Assembly: GCA_949357655.1 (NCBI GenBank)
Contig: CASHTG010000012.1
Span: 3,968,001-4,032,000, forward strand
Direction: 5' to 3'
Length of the DNA: 64,000 nucleotides
Source: Parascedosporium putredinis
Lineage: Eukaryota > Ascomycota > Sordariomycetes > Microascales > Microascaceae
The position numbers and the translations under genes are program-made. The notes below the pieces were generated by a model. That model was not told where the DNA came from and searched no databases. It saw nothing but the letters and a program-made list of their open reading frames with translations. The stretch's first letter is position 1. Each line of letters begins with the position of its first letter. Positions 23,376-35,169 of the stretch are shown here, piece after piece.

Positions 23376-24321
23376 TCAGAAGTTTCTGCTACCTGAGATG
23401 TATTCTTTCTCATAGCGTGGCAGGTTCCTCGGGCTTTCTTGGCTCTTGCCTAGCCCCATCAAGAATCGCCAAATTTTCTGCCAGCAGCGGCTTAAGAGAC
23501 CGAGTTGCTGATCGGCACGGCTGGTCTTTTCAAGGAGATATTCCAAAGCCCAGATCGTCAGCCTCTGGTCTTTTTCATCGGCAGCCCCGACAAAAATGAG
23601 TCGCGCAGGTCGAAGCCGAGTTCCTGATATAAGTGCTTTCCCATCGGGCTTGCCAAGACCGTCGTCTGCAGAGCTTGCGCGTGTGCATAGTCTAAACCCC
23701 ACCGACACAACCGAGTCGCGGCGCCTCGCCTTCGAAAGGCTGGGTGTGTGCAAAGTAGCCATAAGTGGATCTGCTTCTTGCCGTACTGACCGAAGAAAAT
23801 CTGAAAGTTTTTTCCATATCCCTTTTGAATGCCCGAAAGTGGTCTGCATCCACATCGCGTCTTTTGGCGGGCAACTGTGCATCGTCTGGGACGCCTAAGT
23901 CTGTTATTGTCCACCTCTCAAGGTTAGCTATATTGGTTTCACAGGGCGAGCCATGCTTTGTTCCCCCACTTTCTATTCATCGTCCTGGGGTACTAGTGAG
24001 GCGAGCAATCTTACCCCCACCTCTGTGCGGAAGATGGACCGCCTTGTCCCAGACCGAAAGAGAAACGGCTCTACCATCGTTCTCGGTGCTGGTCGCAATA
24101 ACCACGATATATTTCTCTTCCTGGCTTAGATATTCTTTGTACTCTTCCGTAATCCAATCTTTGTGGTCGTCCGGGTATTCCTTACGGGCTGGAAATCTGT
24201 AGTCGTATTCTGGATCGTCAGGGAACGCCTCGCGTGCTACCGAGGATATGTCTTCGAGATCCTCCAAGGTGGCGCGACGGACGTGGAGGCTATCATCTCG
24301 AGGGTAATCGAAAGAGCTCAT
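23376..24321 (-). CDS. GNAT family N-acetyltransferase, two exons
   Basis: Transfers an acetyl group from acetyl-CoA to an amine; the substrate is unknown. Exons on minus: 24321-24015 and 23894-23376, phase 1 junction, about 275 aa. The N-terminus LHVRRATLEDLEDISSVARE is the usual GNAT start; the acetyl-CoA loop is LCTHPAFRRRGAATRLCRWG (the R-R-R-G-A part corresponds to Q/RxxGxG/A), followed by VLASPMGKHLYQELGF (motif B). The frame breaks at the A-run 23808-23813 and the A/T-run 23592-23596 (plus coordinates); one extra base at each restores the loop and the tail FVGAADEKDQRLTIWALEY. Without the second correction the protein would stop at 23558. The gene is divergent from the Zn-cluster regulator gene, 489 bp apart, so shared control is possible. 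Confidence 0.78.
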
Positions 24322-24810
24322 TGCACGGGTCCTTCGTCTTCGTTCTTGAACCGGCCGGGGCGAGGAGGACCCATGGACACTCGGCTCTTAAACAATACGA
24401 ACGCGGGGTAAGGAATCCAATAACTTGGTGTCCCTCTCGACGATTGCTAATGTTAATGAGGACCGAAACCAACCTTCGAGAGGCCGTCGCGTCTTCGAAA
24501 GTGAGAGAGATATTGGGCAGCAATGCCGCTCATATGTATGAACCGCCTGGAGCCTGGACCACACGGCTGCCATAAGCTGACTTGTTGAATTGAGGTGACA
24601 CAAAACCCCACCCATTTTGGACTTTCAGATGACCGGCTGCATACCGGGGTTTTCATTTTATGAATTGCTATTGACCAGCATTCACCGGCTGATCGACCAA
24701 AATGTTTTGTGTTATATGAACCCGGCCGGTCGACCCCACATCCCCCTCGAAAGTTGGTCCACCGTTTCTGACGCCAACACATCCATCTATCCTTAGAAGA
24801 CAGCAATACT
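24322..24810. promoter_or_regulatory. divergent promoter, GNAT / Zn-cluster regulator
   Basis: 489 bases between the start codons of two divergent genes. No gene fits here and no specific regulator site is recognised; the arrangement suggests a shared promoter. Confidence 0.45.
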
Positions 24811-27093
24811 ATGGCATCATCCCGAGTTGACGACGACAGATTCCATGGCGTTCGGCAGACCGCTTCTAAACGCAGGGCATCAGAGTCCTCCCTTGCGGAT
24901 GAGGAACTCCCGTTCGACTGGGATCTTGAGGGTTATCTTGGATTTCCTGGCCATGTGGCCGCCGAAATGGAAATACAAATTCCTTCTGCCCCTGTCGGGT
25001 GTGTCGATGAACCCTGTGGCGTGGATTCACCGACAAACTATTATGCTTTTTCCACGCATGCAACATCCCTTGTGGACGACCGGACAACTTCTTCATCACA
25101 ATTACTTCCGCTATCTCTTGCCCCCTGAATGTTCAATCCCGACATGGATTCTACGTACCAGCCGGTGATGGCCACATGCTGTACTCTTCTACGAGCGGAC
25201 CAGCGTGCTCGCAGAATGACGAAGCGGCCACAAGAGTACCGAGCCCTGCTTTGCAATTGACAGTCCAACGCAAAAAGGGCAAGGCCGGTGTACTTGGCCC
25301 GAGAACGCCGCAACTTCCGGTACACAACGTTGGCCACAACATCAAGGTGAGCAGCTGGTCAACGCTATCCCGGAAAAAGAGCTGGCCTAGATTTATTTTC
25401 TCTTGCTAATTCCTCATCATTTTCCCCCAGCAGCCCCTGGAGTTCATAAACAATTTTGGAGGTCCACCCGATGCTCGTACCAAGCCCATTACGCATGGAC
25501 GACGACATGGCCCTCTATCACCCGCAACGCGCGACAACGCTAACAACATCCGAAAACTCAGAGCGTGTAATCGATGCCACAAGAATAAGAAAAGAGTCAG
25601 TCTCCCCACGCCGACTCCCGCGTCTTTTTCGGTGAGAGGTGAAGTAGGATAGGCGTGGCTAGTCTTGTGAAACTGACATTTGGTTTTCAGTGCCACCCTG
25701 ACCACCACCGTGAGCCTGACCACCACCGTGAGCCTGACCACCACCGTGAGCCTGACCACCACTGGGAGCCAGCGACTAGCCCCGGCCGGAACCCCAGCCA
25801 GAAATGCATTATTCTTGATTTGTTGCTGCATCGCCTAGGTATGATGAGAAATGCCCCTCAGCTGCTTGCGATGTTCTCTAACAACCCCGGACAACCTAGG
25901 CTCCACGAGGAATGGCGCATTTTTAAAATGGGTGGGTCGCAAGTTGCGGGATCTCAACTCGGCGATTTCTGGATGCCAACCCTTAAGGATCACCCTTACC
26001 CAGAATCGCGGAATAGATTTTTGGGTTACAATCGGGCGTTACAAGGCATCATATGGCGACGCCACGGATTGGAAGCAGCACAGCGGTGGCGAGGCGGAAG
26101 GGAAATGCTTGGTGATGCCGCCATATTTCATTACCAACATGGAGGAGGCCAAGCGTAACATGATAAAGGCTCATCGTGACGGGGAGGTCGCTGCTTGGAA
26201 CAGCTGACTGCTGACTCCCCGCTTCTAAAAAGCGCCTTCGCTCTTATCAACCAGATACTAAAGGAAGACCCGCAGAATCCGGTGGGTATTTTGGTCAATG
26301 GGGGACTGGATCCCCTAGAGCATCTACATTTTTGCTAACTTCTCCGCCCCTTGCAGTATCGTGCAATACTTGAGCGCGTCCTACCACTGTGGACTGCCAC
26401 ACGCTTCATTGAAAAGCCGTGGACAGTCTTGAAAGGCGAAATCCCTGGCTTTATACCGACCAGCGATCCTAAATGCCCCTGGAATGGCCAAATACCCGCC
26501 ACTCCTATCATGGACACACAGATTGACCACATAGCTATCAAAGGGATACTGAACGGGCTGCGGAAAGACATCCTCAAGTTGATGTCCGAGGCCGCAAAAA
26601 GCAGGACAAGAACAATCATCGGTGCGAGGTTGTACTCGCCATGTTGGTTATCTTGAATAACTTTGAACTTCTTTTCGGCGATGTCATGGACTACGCCAAA
26701 AGACATAACCTTCGCGTGAGTACACTTTCTGTCTCGGCGATGGACTCCACTCATACCATGTTTTAGGAATCCACCAACCGGGGTGCATCATTGAGTGAAG
26801 GTTATACCCAGAGCTGTCTAGCTCTCTTGACTTGGTTCCACCGCGTTTACGACGGAGTAAACCCCATGTGCCTGCTCAACAGTCAAATGCCCTTCAGCCC
26901 TGAGAAGCGTAGGTTCATCAGTCTTCTTCAAGCCGAAATCCAAATCGCGTCTCGACAGCCCCAGAGGTGGGTAGGTAAAAGTATGTATACTACGCCACTC
27001 TACTGGTGCCAGCAGATTTTCGAACGGGTATGGACGCCAATAAGACCGGACAACGTCGATGGATTTACCGAGGAGGACCTTCTTACGAGTTAG
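24811..27093 (+). CDS. Zn-cluster-type fungal regulator, at least six exons, several frame breaks
   Basis: Likely nuclear DNA-binding regulator. Supported exons: 24811-25346 (one base short at the C-run 25121-25125), 25431-25595, one starting at 25691, one ending at 26281, 26357-26715 and 26767-27093. Exon 2 ends with RACNRCHKNKKR and exon 3 begins with C, giving CNRCHKNKKRC, the first half of a Zn(II)2Cys6 cluster. The expected second CxxC half is not visible; instead four copies of a PDHHRE unit follow, then NPSQKC. Downstream segments (CLRCSLTTPDNL, LVMPPYFITNMEEA, QSCLALLTWFHRVYDG) resemble the long C-terminal part of a fungal regulator subfamily. Exact joins between 25770 and 26220 and near 26620 are uncertain and need at least two more corrections. 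Either sequence error or true decay is possible. Confidence 0.6.
25698..25769 (+). repeat. four 18-bp tandem repeats coding a His-rich spacer
   Basis: Unit CTGACCACCACCGTGAGC is perfect at 25698, 25716 and 25734; the fourth (25752-25769) has two changes. It codes PDHHRE-type hexapeptides immediately after the third zinc Cys. The near identity of copies points to recent expansion. Confidence 0.92.
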
Positions 27094-27514
27094 GAAACGG
27101 AGAGGCGTTCCTAGAGATATCCTTGGAATTTATCAAACGTGCACTTTATATTGCTTTACCTTCAAAACTATGTTGCGGATTTTGAATACGATCAGATTAT
27201 ATATACCCTTCAGTGTTACAGGCATAGTTCATAATTCATCATCGGAGCGAGGCTAGGACGGGGGAAAAGGCGAGGCAATCGAGGCCAACATGAAAGTCAT
27301 CAGGAGAAGAAAAAAGGGTAGAGATTGGTGCAAATGTATTGAAAGAGAAAACATGCGCTGGTTAAACAAAGCAGTTCAAGGTCTTTCGGTGTAAGAAAAA
27401 GAAAGTGGCAAGAGGAGGAATGAGTTAACAAATTGGGGGATGCCAGGACGGGAAGATGAGATCAAATGTCCAAAAGTCACTTCCGCAGAAGGGAATGCAG
27501 TTCCGAAAGGCAAC
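27094..27514. other. convergent 3' spacer
   Basis: AT-rich 3' flank shared by the regulator gene (+) and the dioxygenase gene (-). No gene seen. Confidence 0.45.
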
Positions 27515-28972
27515 TCATCCGTTAGAAAGAGAATTCTCTCCGGACTTGTCGACCAAGTTCCATTCGTCCCGGCTAGCGTTGTTTTGCTTCTTGGGAACGA
27601 AGAGCTTGTTCCAGTTCTCCTGTGCCGTTGGGGCAACGGGCCACTGCTGTTTTGGATCGTGGAGGTAAAGCTTCACGAGCTCACGGCCGGAGCCTTCCTG
27701 CTCCTGGAATGCTGTGCGAGCGTGGAAAATGGCCATGTCGTTGATGAATACGATATCGCCCTTGTCCCAAGGGAGGGCAATGGAGTTCTCCTCTAAAATA
27801 TGCTGAACGGTGTCCAAAGCCTCGAGTTGCGCTTCAGTGAGTGGAGGGAGGGATGGGTCCCGCTGCCGCTGCTTGTACCCCGTCATAGGGTAGCGACTGA
27901 AAGTGAAGCATACGTTGTTGGCATCCGCGGCGTGCAACATTGCTCGGTGGATTGGTGGATACTTTGCTGGGTCTTGGAAGCTAAAGTCGCGCACTGCGTT
28001 AGTTTAGGATGCTCATGGAGGGAGACATATCCAGCTGCCAAGGGAAAACTCACGTATCTAGTACCCAAGTTTCGGAAAGCGTATGCAAAATCTGTGGGTT
28101 ACTCTGCGCCAACTGGTTGTACAGGTGATAACCGCTTGAGATCAACGTTGACCCTCCCTCGGACGCGACATTGATGGCAAATAAAGAAAGTATCTCGCTA
28201 GAATCGGTATGGAAAGCCTATGGCGACGACAGATTTCTGCGTCAGGAACGACCACTTTCACGCGAGGTGTGTGGTAAAGGCAAGTCTTACCAGAGCATCT
28301 TTAGTAAAACCAGGGGCCCTTGAAGAGCCCGGGCCGTTTTCTTCGTTCATGACGTACGCTGCGCTCCGGCATAGGTTAGCAAGCGGTATCCGAATCCATG
28401 GGGTGGCGCTGTGGATGAAGCTTACCAACCACTTTGGTGCGGTCGTGGTTCACAAAGCCGTGGTGGGGAGCCACGTGGGCCGCGATGCTGGCATAGATCT
28501 TGAGATTTTCCTCCGCAGTATACTTGGTTGGATCGAGGCCCTTGATAACGGCGAATCCCGGACCGCGGTAGCACTGATCTGAGATCCTTCGCAGCTCGCG
28601 TACCAAGTCATTGGGCAAGGGAAAGTCTTCGTCAGAGATGTCGCCCTGCCTTGGGAAGTCGCCTAAAAGCGCCTGTTAGACTTGCAAGTTCCGCCTCAAA
28701 ACGAGGATGTAGAGATAGGTATCAATGTTGAGCCGCTTACCAAAGCGTCGCAAGCCAGTTTCCAGGGCGAAAATGTGCTCGTCGGACAGTCTCAGAATGT
28801 ACTTGTGCGCATCTCCTTCCATCTCATTTCGAGTCCATGCTAGAGGGGAAGACAGAGTCAACGGGAAGCCTGGCGGTGGTTGGGTAACAGCAGAGCCTCC
28901 AGGAACCTCCTTGCTATGCCGAGCGGCGCGCTCGCCTCTGGGAGGGAGATACTCGGGTTTCGAATTATCCAT
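27515..28972 (-). CDS. TauD/TfdA-type Fe(II)/2-oxoglutarate dioxygenase, five exons
   Basis: Oxidises an unknown organic substrate with O2, Fe(II) and 2-oxoglutarate; homologues include taurine dioxygenase. Exons on minus: 28972-28741, 28662-28426, 28358-28291, 28217-28054, 27980-27515; all phases agree and give 388 aa with no frameshift. Marks in order: N-terminal LSSPLAWTRNEM and LETGLRRFGDFP; GFAVIKGLDPTKYTAEEN; the iron motif AFHTDSSEIL (H-x-D); SEGGSTLISSGYHLYNQLA; the distal iron His in INDMAIFHARTAF; and the 2-oxoglutarate Arg in GRELVKLYLHDP. The acceptor of exon 5 was placed at 27981 because the earlier AG breaks the frame. The start at 28972 gives a short soluble N-terminus with no signal peptide. 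It converges on the regulator gene; no sulfonate genes are visible, so taurine as substrate is not claimed. Confidence 0.9.
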
Positions 28973-31900
28973 AGTAAGAACGCTAGGTTTGTGAGACAGC
29001 AACCTCGGAAGGAGAAAATGGAAAAAGAAAGATGTGGACTGTGTGTCTATTATCACTGGCAATGAGAAACTGCGCAAGGCTAGGAGCGAAGTCCTCGAGC
29101 GATCAAAGGTCGTACAATAGGGCAATCGCGGATAGCGCCACTTGATATACGCACGCACAACACGCCGACCGTCACTTCTCGGTTACCTGTAAATCCCTTC
29201 CCCTGTTCCTCATCAGTTGTTAACATCATTTCCTCCAATGACCTCTGATTGAAGCATAGGGGCCTAGGTTGGGCAGCGCGGAGAGAAGTGGAATGTGCCA
29301 GGCTCGGAGGCGGGATATACGCGAGAGAGAAGCGGCCAGTCTTGTTTGCCGACGTGCCCGGTGTTGAAATAAAACAGGATAGCGATTGGGTAGCCTGGTG
29401 CTCTCGCAGGTTCAGGATGGGTAGGACAGTAACGTCCATAACGTCAATATGAAGGCCAGGCTCGAGTGGGGAAGATCGGGCCAGAAGCAGGAGTTGGGAG
29501 CCATTGAACGAGCCATGTCACGGAGCCTGCTCTGCTAGGTTCAATCGTGACAGACACGGGATGGTTGTCGCTCGCTTGCGCCGGGCTAATACTACTCTAA
29601 AGTTTTTGCGGAGAGGATCTTCCATCTCCACGGGAATCAATAGGCTGTCGTTTTGTCTCGACGCTCCTGCAGTAGTTTGACGCGGGAAGATAGCCCGAGC
29701 TAGCGAGATGGGAGCAAAGGGTCTTGGCAGAGCTTACTGCCTCTCCACGCTCGGCCGGGGAGATCCTGTCCTCACCCCTCCCCTTCACTTTTGGCGAACG
29801 TGCGGAGGGCTGGGGATGGGAATCAACGAATATGACCGTCATGGATGTTGCGGCGGCTAGACGTGGCGAGAGACCGAAACAAAGGGAGAATTGGAAGAAG
29901 AAGAAACCAAGCAAGATGCAACAACCAAATGCGCTAGGCCAGAGGCATCAATGATATCAAACCCAAATGCACGGCGGCGTTGCACCTTGAGCCCAACTAC
30001 ACCGAAACCCCAGCCTGACCGCCCAGCCATATCGAGAGCCTGGTCCCAAATATTCCATGCTTCCATCGCTTGAGCCGTATTTGGCTTCAATATATGAGCT
30101 GACACTTTTCCGTACATACGTAGTGGCTGGATGGGTTGGCTCAAAGGAGCAGAGGCAGAGAAGGGTTGGAAGGGTCGGCTCTGCATGGCGAGATCGACCC
30201 ATATGGTGTGCCTCCTCGCAACCAACGCGATACCATAAGGGCACGCCGATTGATGCAGTTCCTCATTGCGCCCGTTAATTGATGCAGGCAGCACTTACTT
30301 TTGGAGATCTGCCGGATCGACCTCACTGGATCGTTTCGGCCGAGTCTCTTGTCACATGGCACGTCAACCTTACACTACTTTCCTGCAGGCATAGACACTG
30401 GCGATGAAAGTTGAGTCTCTGTGCCTTTTCTTCATGGCGATATCTCACTGGCGGCGAAAGCTTTTGGGAAAGACTGCCAGATGGTTGAACAACGCAGGGT
30501 CCTTTGACCCTGACTGCTCCCTCTCCGTACCTTAATCAACTATTACATATTACAGTGCGGAGCTCGATAGATGGTTGGGGGACCAGGGGTTGGGGCAAGA
30601 GATCATCAAAGAAGGAGGGAGGGACAAGGAAAGGGGTAAAGAACAGGGCCAGCCATCGAACATGAGGTGCGCCGGTGGTTGGGTGGTGGGCACCATCGAT
30701 GGACGACGGATCCGTTCGTCTGGCCGGTCAGCACACGCACTTGACGCTTTGCGTTCTTGACAAAAAAACCCCCGAACCTCGGCGGACTGGGCCAGAGCAC
30801 CAATCGTGCATCACATGGCAAGTCGAGACGATTCTGTTCCCGGCGATTTGCTCAGCACGTTTCATCTGGATAATTCGCAATGCTGTGCCCGATCGAGAGG
30901 CCAGAACTCAATCGGAGACCCTGCTCCAAGGCCCTGATTGGAGGACCACCCGATCCAAAGGACCAGGAGCACGATGGGCGGTCAAGGGTTGCTTCGAAAA
31001 CCAAATGGTTTGGTGCCATCATCCATGGTCGGTAATGGCGGTGAGTGAGTAAAACAGAGCAGAAAAAAGTTGGGGAAAGGGGCGCATGCTCGTTCAGGGG
31101 TTTTGCATCAGTCGCTGAAGCTGCCGTTAACCGGAAGAGGGGGAACGTACGTGGTTCCTTGACTTCAATGATTTGGCGATTTGTTTTTTTGTTTGTTCTT
31201 GGCCAGCTCCCTCTCGATCGTCTCCACGCTGCCTAGTCTAGATTGAATTTACGTCACGTCTACCTACTGGTGTCTATGAAAGCAGCTTCAATGCTGTCTC
31301 GGACTGTTCAAAAATCCAGTCTGGAATGGAGGCGACGTGGTCCGTTCCTCTTGCGGTCGGGTTGGGATGTGGACGGTTGAGCGACCAGCTGCGCACGCAC
31401 GTTCGTTCACGATGGATCTGATGACCTGGCTGGGTTTGCTTGGCCCATCGCATCAGCAAGGGGACGTCATCAGACGAAAACGCTGATCAAATTGACCGGT
31501 TCCTTTCTTTACATGTATTGTTATGTGTATCGTCGCATTATTATGTGTGTCTTTCCAGAGGGATTATTCAACTAATTCTTTTTGTGTTTGTTCGTTCCTT
31601 CCCCCACTTCGTCGCTGCCCTTATTCCCTTGCCCCCGTCGCTAGTTGAACTTTTGTCTCGCCGATGGTATCCTCCCGAGAACCGTCCAGGCGGGACCCCC
31701 TTCGGCGCCGTTAAGTGGGCTTTTCGCTCTCAAATGATGGGAAACCCCCATGCCCTCGCCCGGGGGTGGAGCGCACCAGAGCTGGCGGACGTGGAGCGGT
31801 GTCGGGCTGGCTTGAACCCAGCTTGTCTCCCGCGCAGATGCTCAAGTTACCGCTACTCGTCGTGTCGCTCATACCATGTAGCTCAATTGGCTGTGCGTGC

Positions 31901-34900
31901 CCCATTGTATCGGGGCTGCCGATGCGACAATAAATGCCGCTCTCGCAGCCAGGTGACGACGCCCTCCGACCACCGCACCGGCTGACACCTCGCCACGCCC
32001 CTGGGAAATAAAAGAATGCTCCGAGCTGGGCTCTGCCATCGTTGGGTGATTGACTGACCAAATCACCCCCGGACACGCCAGAACAGCACCCGTGCCGGGT
32101 GAGGGAGGGAACGGAAGGGTGGGCCAGCCAGGAGTCGAGGGGATGACAGACTGACTCCTCGTGATAATCGTCGCGGTCCACGACCGGATTTGTGTGATTA
32201 ATCGATAATACCATTCCGATACAAATTTGAATGGTACAGATTGGTCATCGCGAAACTCGTGGTGCTGCCCCCGCCCTCTTCGCAATCCCCACGCTAAAAA
32301 GATTCCCTCTTTCCCCTTTTCTCTCTTCGTGCATGTCTCTGCGTGGGCGGCCCTGGCTTCCGTTAGCACCAGGCTTGGTGCGAGGCCCACACCGACCGTT
32401 TTGCCAACTCGCATCACATGATGGTTTGTCCCAGATTTGCCTCTGGCATCGACTGGGCCTGCGCTGGAGGGATCGGGGATTTCAAGGGGGCAGCGCGCTA
32501 GCGGAGGTCGCAAACGCACTATTTTAGGGCTGCTTTTCTTTACCTCCTCTAGTGTAGCCAAATCCATCAATCTTACCTCGTTCGTGGGCAGAAAGCATCA
32601 AACCCCCGCACAGAGCTCTTCGAGCCCCGAGTCTCGAGGTCACCCACCAATGCACGCCAATGGATCTCTGGATGAATTGAGCACTAGTGCTCCGGATTTC
32701 CACATGTACGAAGTATGGCTTGGCTGACTAGCTTGCGGACGAAGGTTGTGTTCCCTGGACCCGCATGTTTATTGGCATGATCGGGTAATAGCGAGCGAGA
32801 CATGCAAATCAGTGGCCTGTCCGCTGGCCGCTTTTTCTCTCTCGCCCTTTCCTTTGTTTCTTCTCGTGCCTCTCTTTGTCCCCTTCGCTCGCTTTTCTCT
32901 CTGAGGGTTGGCGACCAAACAAAGGCAAAAAATATGGAGAACGCTTAGCGCATAGCTTAAAATTCCGCGTCTCTAACTTTTCGACGTCACTTGTCCAAAC
33001 CGTGAGGAATTACCGTGATCTCCGCCAAGCGGGGATGCGGATTGAGCCAGTGGGGATGTAACCGTTTCAACGGCCGAGATCACGCCGGCGCGGTGGCGGA
33101 TCTCACGGCGAACTGAGCTGGAATGGGTGTGGCATAATTAACCACGTCCGAGGTACTGCACGAAATGCTTCAGATCTCCCCTTGTTGGAAGTATTCTTCG
33201 GGACATCTTTACCACTGGGACCGAGAACGAAAATGGAAGGCTAGGAACAATCAGCAAGAGATAAAAAAGAATTAATTAATGATAATCGAAAGCGATAGAA
33301 CAAAGGATAAGAAAGTGAGCAGGCGACATGGAATGAAAGGCAAAAAGAAAAAGAAAAAAAAAAAGATCCTGCTCGGCCAAACCTGCGTTCCAAGTACAGT
33401 ACAGCGCTGCGTGCGTGAGATGTGTAGCAATGTGTCACTCGGGATTCGCCAAATGCTGATCCAGAGCGGTCCAGCGAGGCAAGCGACAAGCTAGGCACGA
33501 GGATAATCAACTACAACTTGTCCGTCAGTGCTCGATTACTGGTTTTTGTGTTTGGCCGTTTTTCCTTTTTCCTTTTTCCTTTTCCGCACAGCTCGAGGGC
33601 GGCCTCTGAGACCCGCCCTGCGCTTCGCCATTCTCCTGCTTCCGCTTCCGCTTGTTTACAGACAGGTACTGCCGGCTCCTGCTTGTGCTTGTGCTTCTGC
33701 TTTCGTGTATGTAGTGTAGGGACGCAATGCGGAACAAATTCATCAATGTCATGTACCTCGAAATAGGGTATCAATGTCCCTTCGTCATGCGAGAACCCGC
33801 GTCCAGGGAAACAGGTTGCCCGCCCTCTGACGACGTCAAAATGGCCTTCAAGAACAAGCGCTCGTGAGCCGATCAAGGGAAGCCAACGGCGCAACGACGC
33901 AATAATTTGGTCCACGAGCTTCGAGACGAGGCGGGAAAAAGCACAACATGGGAAAGATCGACCAGGCCTGACACCTGCAAAAGACCATCAAGACCTGGGC
34001 CCGCCCCACGTGATGGCTGCACTCTGCATTTGCAGCGCCAAGGATCCTTCCGTGGGTTTCGGCAGTCCCAGAGTCACGACAATCATGTACGGAGTACCAG
34101 AGTTGGCCCTTTTGGAGTTGTCTAGCCTCTGTGTCTGACCCTGACGCTAGCGTCCGAGGGAGGCGTACGAGACGTGCGTGTGTGGATTGGCGTGCTTGCC
34201 GTATTATGTTTTTAATATGGGAGAACAGGGCATTTTCCCTCGCTCGTATAGGGGGAGGGGAGGAGGGTGATGACTCGCCTTCAGGTCATCCAGCGACGAG
34301 CAAATCAGCGCCTCAAAGACGCTGAAAGCCGACTGCCCGGGCGCGGAAAATCCTTTCCCGTCGGTGACGCACTGCTTTTTCCCACAGACCACAGACCAAG
34401 CATCCTGGGAGGAAGCTCGGGGCGAACCAGAGCCACTGGATTTGATCTTGGATATTGCAGGTTCTGGCATGTACGTACCAACGTACAAAGTACAAGCTCT
34501 GGTATTACTCACTCCTGCCATGGATGTCCCCCCTCGCTTCACTCCTTCTTTCGGAGCCCGGGAGTGCGCCAGAGGAACAGGGGCCCTGCTTGCCATTATG
34601 TTCCACGCCTCCCTTCCACCGCACCTTCCACAATCCACTAAATCGAACCTCGTTCCTCAACAATTTTCCACGTTGAAGATGTACGACGGTCTCTCTTTCC
34701 TTTCTTTAGATTCATTGAAAAACTAAATAAAAAACACGAAGAAACATCGTCATATTTCCCCCTCCATTCCAACGTTTCTTATTGCAGCTGCTTGATGTCT
34801 GCTGGTCTACTTTATAGACACACCACCACCATTACCATCACTACCATCGCCATCGCTCTCCCATCTCATCCCCTATCACCATCGCTTCCACTCACTAGCC

Positions 34901-35169
34901 ATTCCCCCTTTCTTAATCCCCCCTTTCCATCTCCTCCACGCCCCTCCATCGAACAGAAGGCGAAACGTCGACACTCACCACTAACTCCCACCACCACCAC
35001 CACCACCACTACCGTCCACTCCTCTCCCCTCCCACTTTCACTATCGACACTGCTACCGCTGCTGCTGCTGCCACCACCACTGCCACTGCCACTGCCGCCG
35101 TTACCACCGCCGCTCATTCCTCCCTCCCACCCAAGTCTCCCCACTGCCGCGCCAAACAAACTGCCCGCC
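28973..35169. other. 6.2 kb gene-poor spacer
   Basis: Between the divergent dioxygenase and GH94 genes. Many short frames exist on both strands, none with a family motif or consistent splice sites. An A-rich patch lies at 33341-33365. The last 380 bases (34792-35169) form the GH94 leader with triplet repeats and stay open in the GH94 frame. No transposon coding sequence is recognised. Confidence 0.5.
34985..35118 (+). repeat. triplet-repeat leader (ACC and CTG/CCA tracts)
   Basis: A CCA/ACC run at 34989-35009 is followed by mixed CTG, CCA, CTC and CCG triplets at about 35053-35118, just ahead of the GH94 start codon. It codes poly-Thr and Pro/Leu runs if translated, which is unlike a phosphorylase; it is more likely leader sequence. 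Confidence 0.75.

Noticed and set aside
31870..31930. TAGCTCAATTGG A-box-like motif
   Set aside because: No B box or cloverleaf follows within tRNA distance.
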